DNA of 64,000 bases from Quatrionicoccus australiensis (GTDB lineage Bacteria > Pseudomonadota > Gammaproteobacteria > Burkholderiales > Rhodocyclaceae), in assembly GCF_020510425.1 (NCBI RefSeq), contig NZ_JAHBAH010000001.1, positions 2,957,001-3,021,000 of the forward strand. The letters run 5' to 3'. Of the stretch, positions 20,261 to 29,126 are shown piece by piece; the first letter of the stretch is position 1, and every line of letters begins with the position of its first letter. The notes beneath the pieces were generated by a model. It did not search any database, was not told the origin of the DNA, and worked only from the letters and a program-made list of their open reading frames with translations. The position numbers and the translations under genes are program-made.

Positions 20261-20791
20261 CTACTTGAGCATGCGATCCCTGCGGCAATACATTTTTCCG
20301 TTTTTTCCCTGAAAGGCGATAACCGAGCCGCTCAGTGAGGTGTAGGTCGAATATTTGTCGTTCGGATTGTCTTTTCTGAATCCGGTGCCGGCCGGAGCTG
20401 CCTTGTTGACAGCTTCTGCCAGTTGGTCCGGTGGCAGCGAAGTGAGTACGCCGATGAAGCGATGTGCGCTGCTCTCGTCGCTGACAAATACCTCGGTAAC
20501 CGCCGCTCCGTACATTTCCGCTGATGCCTTGAACCAGTAAGCGCCTTGCTCTTGTTTGTAGGCCGGTTTGATCGCGGTCATGTAATTGCGGAAAAAGCCG
20601 GGCTCGACATCGTCCAGACACAAAACGGCGGTACCCACCGTGGTCGAGAACGTGCTGCCCTGTGCGATTGCAAACGGGGCGGTGAGTGACAGGGTCAAGC
20701 TGATGAGCAGTCTGCTCTGGGCGAAGACTCCTGGGCCATGTCGTGCATTCCCGACTTGCCGGGCGGTCAGGGCGAGGGGAGGTGTCGGCAT
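20261..20791 (-). CDS. exported hypothetical protein
   Basis: A 176-aa frame that ends with a hydrophilic domain (KMYCRRDRMLK C terminus). A signal-like stretch (RLLISLTLSLTAPFAIA) begins near residue 27, so the true start may be an internal codon giving a normal signal peptide of a periplasmic protein. Two Cys are present in the mature part. It starts 9 bp after the YcgR-like gene and is probably cotranscribed. I do not recognise the family; a link to flagellar braking is suggested only by position. Confidence 0.6.
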   Translation of the reverse strand: MPTPPLALTARQVGNARHGPGVFAQSRLLISLTLSLTAPFAIAQGSTFSTTVGTAVLCLDDVEPGFFRNYMTAIKPAYKQEQGAYWFKASAEMYGAAVTEVFVSDESSAHRFIGVLTSLPPDQLAEAVNKAAPAGTGFRKDNPNDKYSTYTSLSGSVIAFQGKNGKMYCRRDRMLK

Positions 20792-20800
20792 TGGTGGGCG

Positions 20801-21598
20801 TTAGTCGTTCAGGCCGGTGTCGCGGGCTTTGCGTTCGCGTTCGATGCGCGTGATGTAACGTTCGATAAAGGCCAGTTTTGTTCCGGTCAAATTGACGAAT
20901 TCACTGCCGACTCGCAGGCTGTGCTCGCCATTGCGACTTGATATTTCGATGGTCTTGCGTACCCGAAGATTGACCTGAATAACCCCTTCGCCGGGGATTT
21001 CGAGGCGGCAGTCCTGAAACAGGGCGTCACGAGGGAAATTCGTGGCTTGTTCAACGGCCGCAATCAGGCTGACGCCGCCGCCGCTGATATCTGACAGGGT
21101 AAGTTCAAAGGTCTGGGTTGAATCATCAGCTTTCTTTGTTGCCAACTTGCACTGAATGGGGTGTAAAAGCGGCGGTTCAAGGCGGAAAAACTCCCGACGC
21201 TGCAAGCGGAGCAAGAGGCCCGGAATGTTCGAACTGAGCGTGTTCTGGCCTTGGTAGGTCTGTTTTTTCATGCCGCTTAGGCGAACCTGCATCTTGACGC
21301 GGTCAAGGGCGGCAACCAGCGTTATCCGGCTTGCGGCCAGGGCAGCCAGATTGCTTTCTTCCGTGTGCGACGGGTCGAGCAAAATCAGGTTTTCTGAGAG
21401 GTCGACCGCCACGATTGATGTGAGGAAAAAATGTCGTCCCTCGTCAATGTAAGCCGTGACGATGCTGCGTTGCTTGGCCAGCAGTTGCAGATAAAAGGCG
21501 ATTTCGCGTGGGTTGGTCAGCAGAAACTGGCTGAACTCTTCCGGGTGGTCGATTTCGAAAACCGGGTTGGAGAGTGGTTCTTCGTTGACAGTTGGCAT
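20801..21598 (-). CDS. ycgR: YcgR-like flagellar brake, c-di-GMP-binding PilZ protein
   Basis: A 265-aa protein with an N-terminal YcgR/PilZN domain (about 10-125) and a C-terminal PilZ domain (about 130-250). The c-di-GMP binding motif RRxxFR is present as RRREFFR-like QRREFFRLEP, and the second motif DxSxxG as SDISGGGVSL. YcgR proteins slow or bias the motor when c-di-GMP rises. A diguanylate cyclase lies in the same window (34383-36140). It is at the end of the late leftward flagellar block. Confidence 0.9.
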   Translation of the reverse strand: MPTVNEEPLSNPVFEIDHPEEFSQFLLTNPREIAFYLQLLAKQRSIVTAYIDEGRHFFLTSIVAVDLSENLILLDPSHTEESNLAALAASRITLVAALDRVKMQVRLSGMKKQTYQGQNTLSSNIPGLLLRLQRREFFRLEPPLLHPIQCKLATKKADDSTQTFELTLSDISGGGVSLIAAVEQATNFPRDALFQDCRLEIPGEGVIQVNLRVRKTIEISSRNGEHSLRVGSEFVNLTGTKLAFIERYITRIERERKARDTGLND

Positions 21599-21667
21599 GC
21601 CGATAGCTGAAAGTTTTTTATTCTGCCCATGTTAATCCAAGCGGGCGGTACTTGCCGAATACCTCAA

Positions 21668-21961
21668 TCAGATTGGTGGCAAAGCACTCTTGTCGCCATG
21701 CTCGATGCGATAGAGCCAGGCCAGCAGTTCGGCCACCGCCATGTAAAGTTGCGGCGGAATGCTCTGGTCGATGTCTACCTGGGTCAGCAGCGCCACCAGT
21801 TCGGGGGATTCGTGCACGTAAATGCCGTGCTCACGTGCGCGCGAGATGATTTCTTCCGCAATCAGCCCCTTGCCGCGGGCGACGACCCGTGGTGCAGCGT
21901 CGGTCTGCCGGTAGGCGAGGGCAATTGCCTCGCGTGCAGTATCACTCGGTGAGCGTGCCAT
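21668..21961 (-). CDS. FlhB C-terminal-domain homologue (FhlB type)
   Basis: A 97-aa soluble protein matching only the cytoplasmic C-terminal fragment of FlhB/EscU family export switches (EAIALAYRQTDAAPRVVARGKG, VALLTQVDIDQSIPPQLYMAVAELLAWLY, quoted in part). It lacks the membrane domain and the autocleavage NPTH. FhlB proteins can replace the FlhB C-terminal fragment in export specificity switching. It overlaps by 20 bp a second FliK-like gene, the protein expected to talk to FlhB. Confidence 0.85.
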   Translation of the reverse strand: MARSPSDTAREAIALAYRQTDAAPRVVARGKGLIAEEIISRAREHGIYVHESPELVALLTQVDIDQSIPPQLYMAVAELLAWLYRIEHGDKSALPPI

Positions 21962-23060
21962 GCTTGATCGAAAGTTTGGTCAGGTTGAGTCCGGCGGCTT
22001 CGAATTGCTGTCTTAATGAATTGGCCGCACTGCTGAGGGCTGCTTCGCTATTGTCGCTGGTTGCCGAGAGTGCAATTTCAACCTCGTTGCCGGGGCGCAG
22101 GCTAAGCGTCGCATCAATGCCACCCAGTTGAGGAAGGTTCAGTTTCAGGCGGGTTTGCCACTGGCCGGAAGTTTCCCGGTCGCTGCGCGTCGCGTTTTCT
22201 GACTGCTCGTCGATTTCCCAGTGCATTTGTTGCCCTGGCCAGACTTGCCCTTGCCAGGCAAACGTCTGTGTCGCCAGGGATTCGAGTTGCTGTTGAACCA
22301 GTGGTGTAAGGTCGCTGGGAATTCCCGTCGACTGGGACTTGTTGCCGATGCTGATTGCGTCGCTTGCTGTAGAGGTGGGTGTGGGGGATGGCTTTGATTC
22401 AACAAGGGGTTTGTCGCCATTGGCGGTTTGGCTTGCCGCGGTGTTGAGGGCGGCCTCCGGTGATGAGTGTTTGCCTTGTGGTTCCTGTAACAGCTGTTCG
22501 GTCGGCAGTTGTCCGGCTACCCAGCGTGCCTGGTGGGCTTCGTAGAACACGCCGCTCTTGCTTAATGCATCTTTCAGGAGGGGGGCAAGATCAGCGGCGC
22601 TGGCCGGGAATTTTTCGACCAGCGGCTGGTTTCCGTTCAAGGGAGCAGGGGCTGCTCTTTTTCCCTGGCCATCAATGTCGGCAAGCAAGTCGCCGATCAG
22701 CTTGCCGGTCTGGCTCAGGGTCGTTGCGACGGAGTCTTGTGTGGTGCCCGCCTGAGCGCCGCTGGTCCGGTTTGATACGACAGCCAGGGCAAGTTTGCCA
22801 TCGTTTTCGACGACTTCTAGTTCGAGGCTGTCCCCCTGTTTTGCGGCAAAGGGCAGTGCCAGGGTGATGTCGCGCTGGGCAACGACGGCACGGTATGTGC
22901 CATTGGGCAACATGGCCTGAATTTCGGCCATGATGCGTTGGCCGGGAACCAGGTCTGAAAGTACATCGCCGAGATTCTTGACCGGGGTGACCGGCTGCGG
23001 GGCTGAGGGTTGATCCGGTACAGCCAGCCGTAAGTGGCTGGCAATGTCAGCCGGAATCAT
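21942..23060 (-). CDS. second FliK-like hook-length control protein
   Basis: A 372-aa protein with a structured N-terminal part (LVPGQRIMAEIQAMLPNGTYRAV), a Gln/Ser/Pro-rich middle, and a C-terminal Flg_hook domain (LKLNLPQLGGIDATLSLRPGN, then LRQQFEAAGLNLTKLSI). This architecture is that of FliK-type substrate-switch proteins. The genuine fliK is at 10735-11781, so this is a paralogue. It overlaps fliT by 4 bp and the FhlB-type gene by 20 bp, suggesting that the pair acts together. Confidence 0.8.
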   Translation of the reverse strand: MIPADIASHLRLAVPDQPSAPQPVTPVKNLGDVLSDLVPGQRIMAEIQAMLPNGTYRAVVAQRDITLALPFAAKQGDSLELEVVENDGKLALAVVSNRTSGAQAGTTQDSVATTLSQTGKLIGDLLADIDGQGKRAAPAPLNGNQPLVEKFPASAADLAPLLKDALSKSGVFYEAHQARWVAGQLPTEQLLQEPQGKHSSPEAALNTAASQTANGDKPLVESKPSPTPTSTASDAISIGNKSQSTGIPSDLTPLVQQQLESLATQTFAWQGQVWPGQQMHWEIDEQSENATRSDRETSGQWQTRLKLNLPQLGGIDATLSLRPGNEVEIALSATSDNSEAALSSAANSLRQQFEAAGLNLTKLSIKHGTLTE

Positions 23061-23341
23061 CCATTGGCTCCGGGCGCTGAGGCTGCAAATGCATCAAGCA
23101 GAAATGCAATATCACTACGGCGGTCTTTTGCCCGGCGTGTGATTTCCTGATTGCAGTCGAGCAGTCTTTGCAAACTTGCCTTCAGTTGGGCTCGGGAAAC
23201 TTTGCTTTTTTCGATGTTGAGCAGCATGGAGCGGGAGTCATTCTCCAGGCTGGCCAGTAAAGCCCAGTTCTCGGACTTGGCTGCCAGCAGCATTTCCTGG
23301 AAGGTTTGCTCCAGCCTGGCAAGTTCGGGGGCGATTGGCAT
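23057..23341 (-). CDS. fliT: FliT-like flagellar export chaperone
   Basis: A 94-aa, all-helical, charged protein directly after fliS, the standard fliD-fliS-fliT order. FliT escorts FliD and can act on class III gene expression. Sequence conservation of FliT is low, so the call leans on order, size and predicted helices. It starts 3 bp after fliS. Confidence 0.75.
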   Translation of the reverse strand: MPIAPELARLEQTFQEMLLAAKSENWALLASLENDSRSMLLNIEKSKVSRAQLKASLQRLLDCNQEITRRAKDRRSDIAFLLDAFAASAPGANG

Positions 23342-23344
23342 GGT

Positions 23345-23749
23345 TCAGGAGTCTGAATTATCCGGGGTGATTTCAATCCATGCTGAATGGATTTCATCAA
23401 GCAGGGTGCTGACTTCATCAAGCGCAGCGATGTTGTTTTCCAGGTTGGCTGATAGCAGACGGCGTGCCATGTAGTCGTAAAGTGCTGCCAGTTGCTCGGC
23501 CAGTTTGCCCCCTGCCTCAATGTTCAGGCTGGCCTTCAGGCCATTGGAGATGATGTCGATGGCCTGGGAAATCAGTTTGCCTTTTTGCGCTATTTCACCG
23601 CGCTCAATGTGCAGCTTGGCAACAGAGATTGCCGAGGAGGCGCCTTCAAACAGCAATAGAATAAGTTGATGAGGTGTTGCAGATTTGATCTTTGCTGCTA
23701 CGCCTACGTCAGCATAAGCAGCGACCGGGTTGAGGTTTCTTCCGAACAT
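23345..23749 (-). CDS. fliS: FliS, flagellin export chaperone
   Basis: A 134-aa four-helix protein with the FliS signature ATPHQLILLLFEGA near residue 25 and LYDYMARRLLSAN later. FliS binds the flagellin C terminus and prevents premature polymerisation. It lies 6 bp after fliD. Confidence 0.94.
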   Translation of the reverse strand: MFGRNLNPVAAYADVGVAAKIKSATPHQLILLLFEGASSAISVAKLHIERGEIAQKGKLISQAIDIISNGLKASLNIEAGGKLAEQLAALYDYMARRLLSANLENNIAALDEVSTLLDEIHSAWIEITPDNSDS

Positions 23750-23755
23750 GTCAGG

Positions 23756-25201
23756 TTAATTCGAGCTAAGGCTGGAAATGAAGCTGGTTAGGTAGTCGCC
23801 AGTGCTGGTTAACGAAGCGACTAGGGTATCCAGTGCGGTAAATTGGGCTCGGTAGCGAGTTTCGATGGCATCGAGTCGCTCCTGCAGTTTGGTTTGTTGT
23901 TTTTCAAGATCATCAACCGTTGTGGTGAGGCCTTTGGTCGCGATGGTCAACGATCCGTCGGTATCCATGAGATTGGTGAGCGTGGTGTCAAAAGCCTCGC
24001 CGACGTTAGCGACAAGGTTTGAAACGGTGTTCGAGTCGGCCTTGATGGCGGCATTCAGTTTGGTGCTGTCAATCTCCAGTTTGCCGCTGGAATTGATCGT
24101 GACGCCAATATTGGAGAGTGTCTGATAGGACGAGGATGCGTTGCCCGAAGTGGCGCTGAATACAGTTTGGCGAATTTGTCCCGTGGCATAACGCAGCGTG
24201 CTGTTGCCTTGCAGATTTCCGGCGACCTTGGTTTCCGGATCGTAGGCACCGAGCGCGCTCATCGTCGTCTGTGAACTGTTGTAGGCAGTGACGAATGCCT
24301 CAAGAGCCTTGGTCAGGTTTGTTGTCGACTCTTCGGTAATTTTCAGCGTGGTTGCCGAGCCAATATTGGTGGTCGCCAGTTCCAGCGTTACGCCTTCGAG
24401 CACGCCTGTGACCGTGTTCGAGTGGCTGGTTGCGGCAATACCGTTCAGGGTGAACTCGGCATCCAGTGCCGCAAGGCTTTGCGTCATGTCCTGGCTGCCG
24501 CTGACATCCGGATCGTAATTGACGCCGCTAATGTCATTCGTTTGCACCAGGGTGTCCGGATCCGTGGTCACGCTGCTGGCAAGGCGCATGACGCTGTTGT
24601 TCCCTTCCGGGCCGTTAAGGACGAGTTGGGCGCCATTCGTGCCATTGATGATGCTTGCCGTTACGCCCGCGTCGGAATCGTTGATTGCGTCGCGCAAATC
24701 GGCAAGCGTGGCGCCAGCGTCTAGCGCGATGCTGTAAGTCCTCGCGGAGTCAGCCTCGTAGTTTCCGGTGGACGCATTCATGCTGCCCAAACTCAAGGTC
24801 AGCGTTCCGCCGTTGGTCGTGATGCTGGTCGTTGAGGATGCGACTACGCCTCCGGTCAAGCGTTGGCCTTGGGCCAGCTTACTGACTTCCAGTGAGTAAC
24901 TGCCGGCAACTGCGCCTGTTGAGGCTGTGGCAGATGCGACTGCAGTATTGGTGACCGAGGCTGTGTATGACGCAAATTTCTCGCTGGCACTTTGCAGTGT
25001 GGAGGGCGTCATGCTGGTTGCGGCAGTTTGCAGGGCAGCCAATGAACTACGCAACGTGCCCATAGCCGAAATTTTGGTTTCGTAGGAGGCCTGTTTTTTT
25101 TGCAGCGTAGTCAAAGACACGCTCTCGGCAGCCATTAACTTGGATACCAAAGACTCGAGCTCCAGCCCGGAGCCGGAGCCGAGGGATGTAATTGTGGCCA
25201 T
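23756..25201 (-). CDS. fliD: FliD, flagellar filament cap (HAP2)
   Basis: A 481-aa exported cap protein. The N terminus (TSLGSGSGLELESLVSKLMAAE) and C-terminal coiled segments are conserved, with a Thr/Ser-rich surface domain between. AGGAGG precedes ATG 25201. FliD folds flagellin at the filament tip. It sits between flaG and fliS in a leftward late operon. Confidence 0.95.
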   Translation of the reverse strand: MATITSLGSGSGLELESLVSKLMAAESVSLTTLQKKQASYETKISAMGTLRSSLAALQTAATSMTPSTLQSASEKFASYTASVTNTAVASATASTGAVAGSYSLEVSKLAQGQRLTGGVVASSTTSITTNGGTLTLSLGSMNASTGNYEADSARTYSIALDAGATLADLRDAINDSDAGVTASIINGTNGAQLVLNGPEGNNSVMRLASSVTTDPDTLVQTNDISGVNYDPDVSGSQDMTQSLAALDAEFTLNGIAATSHSNTVTGVLEGVTLELATTNIGSATTLKITEESTTNLTKALEAFVTAYNSSQTTMSALGAYDPETKVAGNLQGNSTLRYATGQIRQTVFSATSGNASSSYQTLSNIGVTINSSGKLEIDSTKLNAAIKADSNTVSNLVANVGEAFDTTLTNLMDTDGSLTIATKGLTTTVDDLEKQQTKLQERLDAIETRYRAQFTALDTLVASLTSTGDYLTSFISSLSSN

Positions 25202-25232
25202 TTTTTCCTCCTAACTGCCAGACGCCAGCATC

Positions 25233-25586
25233 TTACGCCTTTTGATGCACCAGCAAGCCCTTCAGTTTATCAACAGCTTTGGCGATGGCGACCATTTCTT
25301 CCGAAGGAATCTGCTTCAGGACTTCTTTTGTTTCGGAATCCATCACTTTAACGATGGTCTTTCCAGTGTCGTTGTCGACGCTGAAATTGAGGCTGCTATT
25401 GAGCGTGCTGGCAGCAAAATCGTTCATGCTTTGTACCGCTTCCTGCACTTGCTGCGGCGAAGACTCATTTTGTACTGCGGGCTGAGTGGTTTCGCTCTGC
25501 ACTGCCTGAGTTTGCTTGGTAGCAGCCTGAGTTTCTGCCGGCATTGAAAAAGCCGGGGCACGATTGCCTATGGACTGGATACTCAT
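25233..25586 (-). CDS. flaG: FlaG-family protein
   Basis: A 117-aa protein with a Gln/Thr-rich N terminus and a C-terminal FlaG domain (LNFSVDNDTGKTIVKVMD, EVLKQIPSEEMVAIAKAVDKLKG). FlaG affects filament length and sits between flagellin and the cap gene in many polar flagella. GAAGGAG precedes ATG. No sigma-28 box is visible in the short gap after fliC, so it may be read from the fliC promoter. Confidence 0.92.
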   Translation of the reverse strand: MSIQSIGNRAPAFSMPAETQAATKQTQAVQSETTQPAVQNESSPQQVQEAVQSMNDFAASTLNSSLNFSVDNDTGKTIVKVMDSETKEVLKQIPSEEMVAIAKAVDKLKGLLVHQKA

Positions 25587-25613
25587 GTGCTTCTCCTTCC
25601 TGATGTGAAAGCA

Positions 25614-25641
25614 GGCGCGTTAGCTTTGCCGCCAACGCGCC
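25614..25641 (-). terminator. hairpin between fliC and flaG (possible terminator/attenuator)
   Basis: GGCGCGTT and AACGCGCC pair perfectly over 8 bp with a 12-nt loop; reading leftward, only TGCTTTC follows, so T-run support is weak. It may partly stop fliC transcripts before flaG-fliD. A second short GC stem (ACCCGG/CCGGGT) lies just before it. Confidence 0.4.
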
Positions 25642-25679
25642 CCATAAGTCGAGCTAACCCGGAAACCGGGTAACCGGAT

Positions 25680-26492
25680 TTATTGCAGCAGCGACAGCAC
25701 GTTCTGCGGCAGTGCGTTGGCTTGAGCCAGCATCGCGGTACCAGCCTGTTGCAGAATCTGCGAGCGGCTCAGATTGGCGGTTTCAACGGCGTAGTCGGCA
25801 TCCATGATGCGGCTGCGGGCAGCTTCGGTGTTTTCCTTGGCCGAGGACAGTTGCGACAGCACGCCTTCAAAGCGGGACTGGAGGGCGCCGAGGTCGGCAC
25901 GGGAGGAGCTGACCGTGTCAATGGCGGAGTCCAGGGCGGACATGGCGGCCGTAGCAGAGGCGACATCACTGATGCTGGTCAGCGAGGAAACGTCAACCGA
26001 GCTGATGGTGATGGAAATCTGCGATTCGCTGGTCGTCGTCGAACCGATCTGGAAGGCGATGCTGCTGTAGTTGCCGTCGAGCAGCTTGGTGCCGTTGAAG
26101 TTGGTGGCGTCAAGAGCGCGGGTGATTTCGCTGGAGAGGGCGGTAAATTCCTTGTCCAGTGCTGCACGGTTGGCGGAATCGTATTGGCCGGATGCTGCTT
26201 GCGTGGCCAGTTCGCGCATACGCTGCAGGTGGGTGGCAACGGTGGCGAGGCCGGCTTCAGCCGTTTGTGCGGTAGAGATGCCGTCGTTGGCGTTACGCAT
26301 TGCAACGGTCATGCCGCGGGACTGCGAGCTCATCTTTTCGGCAATGGCCAAACCGGCAGCATCATCCTTGGAGCTGTTGATGCGCAGGCCGGACGACAGG
26401 CGTTGCAGGGAAGTCTTCAGAGAGCTTTGCGACGAATCCAGATTGCGCTGAGCGTTCAGGGAAGCAATGTTGGTGTTGATGATTTGTGCCAT
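25680..26492 (-). CDS. fliC: FliC flagellin (short)
   Basis: A 270-aa flagellin. The N-terminal D0/D1 helices (MAQIINTNIASLNAQRNL, SGLRINSSKDDAAGLAI) and C-terminal D1/D0 helices (RSRIMDADYAVETANLSRSQILQQAG) are intact. The central variable domain is reduced to about 60 Ser/Thr-rich residues, so the filament surface domain is nearly absent. AAGGAGA precedes ATG, and a strong sigma-28 promoter lies about 85 bp upstream. The neighbouring glycosyltransferase block may decorate it. Confidence 0.97.
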   Translation of the reverse strand: MAQIINTNIASLNAQRNLDSSQSSLKTSLQRLSSGLRINSSKDDAAGLAIAEKMSSQSRGMTVAMRNANDGISTAQTAEAGLATVATHLQRMRELATQAASGQYDSANRAALDKEFTALSSEITRALDATNFNGTKLLDGNYSSIAFQIGSTTTSESQISITISSVDVSSLTSISDVASATAAMSALDSAIDTVSSSRADLGALQSRFEGVLSQLSSAKENTEAARSRIMDADYAVETANLSRSQILQQAGTAMLAQANALPQNVLSLLQ

Positions 26493-26577
26493 TTTCGATC
26501 TCCTTGAGAGGGCTTGTTCGATGGTTCCACTAGCTTCGGCGTTTCATTCGCGAAGGAAGTTTCGCCGCTTGAAATCA

Positions 26578-26604
26578 TTAACGGATGTCACTGCTGGAAC
26601 TTTA
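26578..26604 (-). promoter_or_regulatory. sigma-28 (FliA) promoter for fliC
   Basis: On the minus strand, TAAAGTTC (26604-26597), an 11-bp spacer and TCCGTTAA (26585-26578) match TAAAGTTT-N11-GCCGATAA at 7/8 and 6/8 with exact spacing, leaving a leader of about 75 bp before the flagellin start. Confidence 0.85.
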
Positions 26605-26702
26605 GTGTTTTTTTGATTTTCTTGAATCTGCGACCAAACGGGTTACTGAAGCGGATCAGCCGTTAAACTTCCAAACTCGGATTCAAGAGGGCTGAGCTGG
26701 AT

Positions 26703-29078
26703 ATGAAATCGCGTCGCATGCATGAACTGGGGCTGGCCGAAGCCGCACTCAAGGCTGGAGATAATGAAAAGGCGGGGGGCTTGTTCGAGACGGTCGTTTC
26801 GGTTCAGCCGGATTGTCACCAGGCATGGTTCGGTCTGGGAGAGTTGGCGATACGGATTGGCGACAGTGATTCGGCGTTGCCTTTTCTTGAGCACGCGGCA
26901 GGTTTGGCCCCCAAGGTGGCCCAGTACAAGCGTCGCCTGGGCGAGCTTTATTGTCGCCAGGGCTTGATCGAGCAAGGGGTAGCTCAACTGGAGCTTGCTG
27001 TCGGACTGGCGCCAGAGGACATGGATATGCTCTGTGCCTTGAGTGGGGCCTATGTGGCTGCCGGGAACTGGGCCTTGGCCAAGCGGGTCCTGACCAGGGT
27101 GCTGGCCCGGAAAGGTGCCCAGGCCGGACATTACTGCCTGCGGGGCATGGCTTCCCAGCATCTCGGCGAGCTTGATGAAGCACTGGCCGATTTCAAGGTC
27201 GCGGCGCGCCTGGATTCGGGCTATGCCGACGCCTGGCTTTCGCTGGCCGATTTGTATCGGCTCAAGGGGGAGCTGGACAAGGCGACTCTCGCTGCTCAGC
27301 AGGCCTTGGTTCTGAATCCGGCTTCTTCAGCGATTGTGACGATTTGCGGCGATATCGAGCTGGCCAAAGGAAACTCCCGCGAGGCCGGACGCTATTTCCG
27401 GCAGGCGATTGATCTCGGTGTGGACACTCCCGAAGTCTGGGCCAAGCTGGGAATTGCCCTGGTCCAGTGCGGCGAGACGATTCCCGCCATTGATGCCCTG
27501 GAAAAAGCGCATGCACTCGGTGTTGCCGAGGACTGGATTTTCGAGCATATGGGCCTGCTGTTCACGACGCGTGGACAAATGGATGTGGCCAGGGAGAATC
27601 TGGAAATGGCGGTGGCCCGCCAGCCTGAAAATCTCAATGCATGGAATACGCTGATCGTTGTCTATACCAAGCTCGGGATGAGTGAAAAGGCCCGCCAGGC
27701 GGCCGAAAACGTTCTTGCGATCAACCCGCGGCACGTCAATGCCTTGTTGAATCTGGGCAGCTGGTTCTCCGATCAGGCGAGAAATGCCGAGGCGCTGGAA
27801 CAGTATCGCAAGGCTCTGGCGGTCAATCCCCGATCGGCAACGGCCTACGTTAACTCGCTTTGGGTGCTGGTGCACTCAAGCGAATCGTCCGCTGCCGATG
27901 TACTTCACCTGGCGCGCGAGTTTGATCGCAATCTTTGCCTGCCGCATCGGCGGGAGAATGCTTTTGCCGGGCGAGACAGGACGCCTGGAAGAAAGCTGAG
28001 GATCGGCTGGCTGACCTCGGACTTTCGTACCCATCCGGTCGCGGCTTTTGTCTTGCCCTTTCTCGACCAGTTCGATGCCGGCAAAATCGAAAGCGTTGTT
28101 TATTTCAATTCGCCGGTTTCCGATGCGATTACCCAGCGCTGCCGCGCTGCGGTTGACCTCTGGCGCGAGGTGATTTCCATTGGCGACGACGCCCTGGCCG
28201 ATTTGATCGAGGCCGACGAAATCGACATTCTGGTCGATCTGAATGGCAATACCGAGGGCAACCGCCTGCTCGCCGTTGCCCGCAAGCCGGCGCCGATCGT
28301 CGTGACCTGGCTGGGCTTCCCCGGGACCAGCGGCATGTCTGCGGTCGATTACATCCTGGTTCCGCCCGATCCCGTACTGGCGGCCGGTGCCTGGTGCAGC
28401 GAAACGCCCTGGCCTTTGCCCGACTGTTACGGTGTGCGGGGAGGTATTCCTGATGTGCCGGTGTTGCCGGGGCTGCCGTCCAGGCGAAATGGCAAACCGT
28501 TCATGTTTGGCTGTCTGAACAACTTTCGCAAGGTGAGCCAGGGCACGATCAAACTGTGGGCGGAAATCCTCAAGCGTGTGCCGGACTCCCGCCTGCTCGT
28601 TGTTGCTCGTGGCGGCACGGATGGGTCACTGGTTTCCTATATCCATGAGCAATTCGGACGTTACGGCATTGACGGTCAACGCCTCGAAATCAAGGGAATT
28701 CAGCCGCAGTTGGCGTACTTCAATACCTACAACGAGATCGATCTGGCGCTCGATCCCTTCCCGTTCAACGGCGGTACGACCGGCTACGACTCGATCTGGA
28801 TGGGCGTGCCATTTGTCAATTGGCCGGGTGACATGTTGGTGTCGCGAATGGGCAAAGCGATTCTGGAAAATGTTGGCCTGGGCGAACTGGTGGTCGATTC
28901 GGCTGAGGCGTATGTTGACGTGGCGGTGGCGCTGGCTTTTGACCAGGCAAGGTTGCAGAATCTGCGAACCGGCCTGCGCGAGCGAATGCTGTCCAGTCCC
29001 CTGATGGATGCGCCACGCCTGGCGCGCGCTTTGGAAAGTGCATTCGGGGAAATGTGGCGACGCTGGTGCGGGAAATAG
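26703..29078 (+). CDS. TPR-GT41 (OGT/SPINDLY-type) glycosyltransferase
   Basis: A 791-aa cytoplasmic protein. Residues of about 1-400 are tandem TPR repeats; about 430-790 is a GT41 domain with the catalytic-His motif IGWLTSDFRTHPVAAF, the EIDILVDLNGNTEG strand and the nucleotide-site motif DPFPFNGGTTGYDSIWMGVPFV. Such enzymes add sugars to Ser/Thr of proteins. It is divergent from flagellin across a 210-bp gap and precedes an acetyltransferase gene, so flagellin O-glycosylation is the likely role (inference). The ribosome site before ATG 26703 is weak. Confidence 0.9.
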   Translation: MKSRRMHELGLAEAALKAGDNEKAGGLFETVVSVQPDCHQAWFGLGELAIRIGDSDSALPFLEHAAGLAPKVAQYKRRLGELYCRQGLIEQGVAQLELAVGLAPEDMDMLCALSGAYVAAGNWALAKRVLTRVLARKGAQAGHYCLRGMASQHLGELDEALADFKVAARLDSGYADAWLSLADLYRLKGELDKATLAAQQALVLNPASSAIVTICGDIELAKGNSREAGRYFRQAIDLGVDTPEVWAKLGIALVQCGETIPAIDALEKAHALGVAEDWIFEHMGLLFTTRGQMDVARENLEMAVARQPENLNAWNTLIVVYTKLGMSEKARQAAENVLAINPRHVNALLNLGSWFSDQARNAEALEQYRKALAVNPRSATAYVNSLWVLVHSSESSAADVLHLAREFDRNLCLPHRRENAFAGRDRTPGRKLRIGWLTSDFRTHPVAAFVLPFLDQFDAGKIESVVYFNSPVSDAITQRCRAAVDLWREVISIGDDALADLIEADEIDILVDLNGNTEGNRLLAVARKPAPIVVTWLGFPGTSGMSAVDYILVPPDPVLAAGAWCSETPWPLPDCYGVRGGIPDVPVLPGLPSRRNGKPFMFGCLNNFRKVSQGTIKLWAEILKRVPDSRLLVVARGGTDGSLVSYIHEQFGRYGIDGQRLEIKGIQPQLAYFNTYNEIDLALDPFPFNGGTTGYDSIWMGVPFVNWPGDMLVSRMGKAILENVGLGELVVDSAEAYVDVAVALAFDQARLQNLRTGLRERMLSSPLMDAPRLARALESAFGEMWRRWCGK

Positions 29079-29126
29079 TCTCGCCTGCGTCATCTTGCGG
29101 ATTCAAACAGCAAAGGGGCTGAGCAA

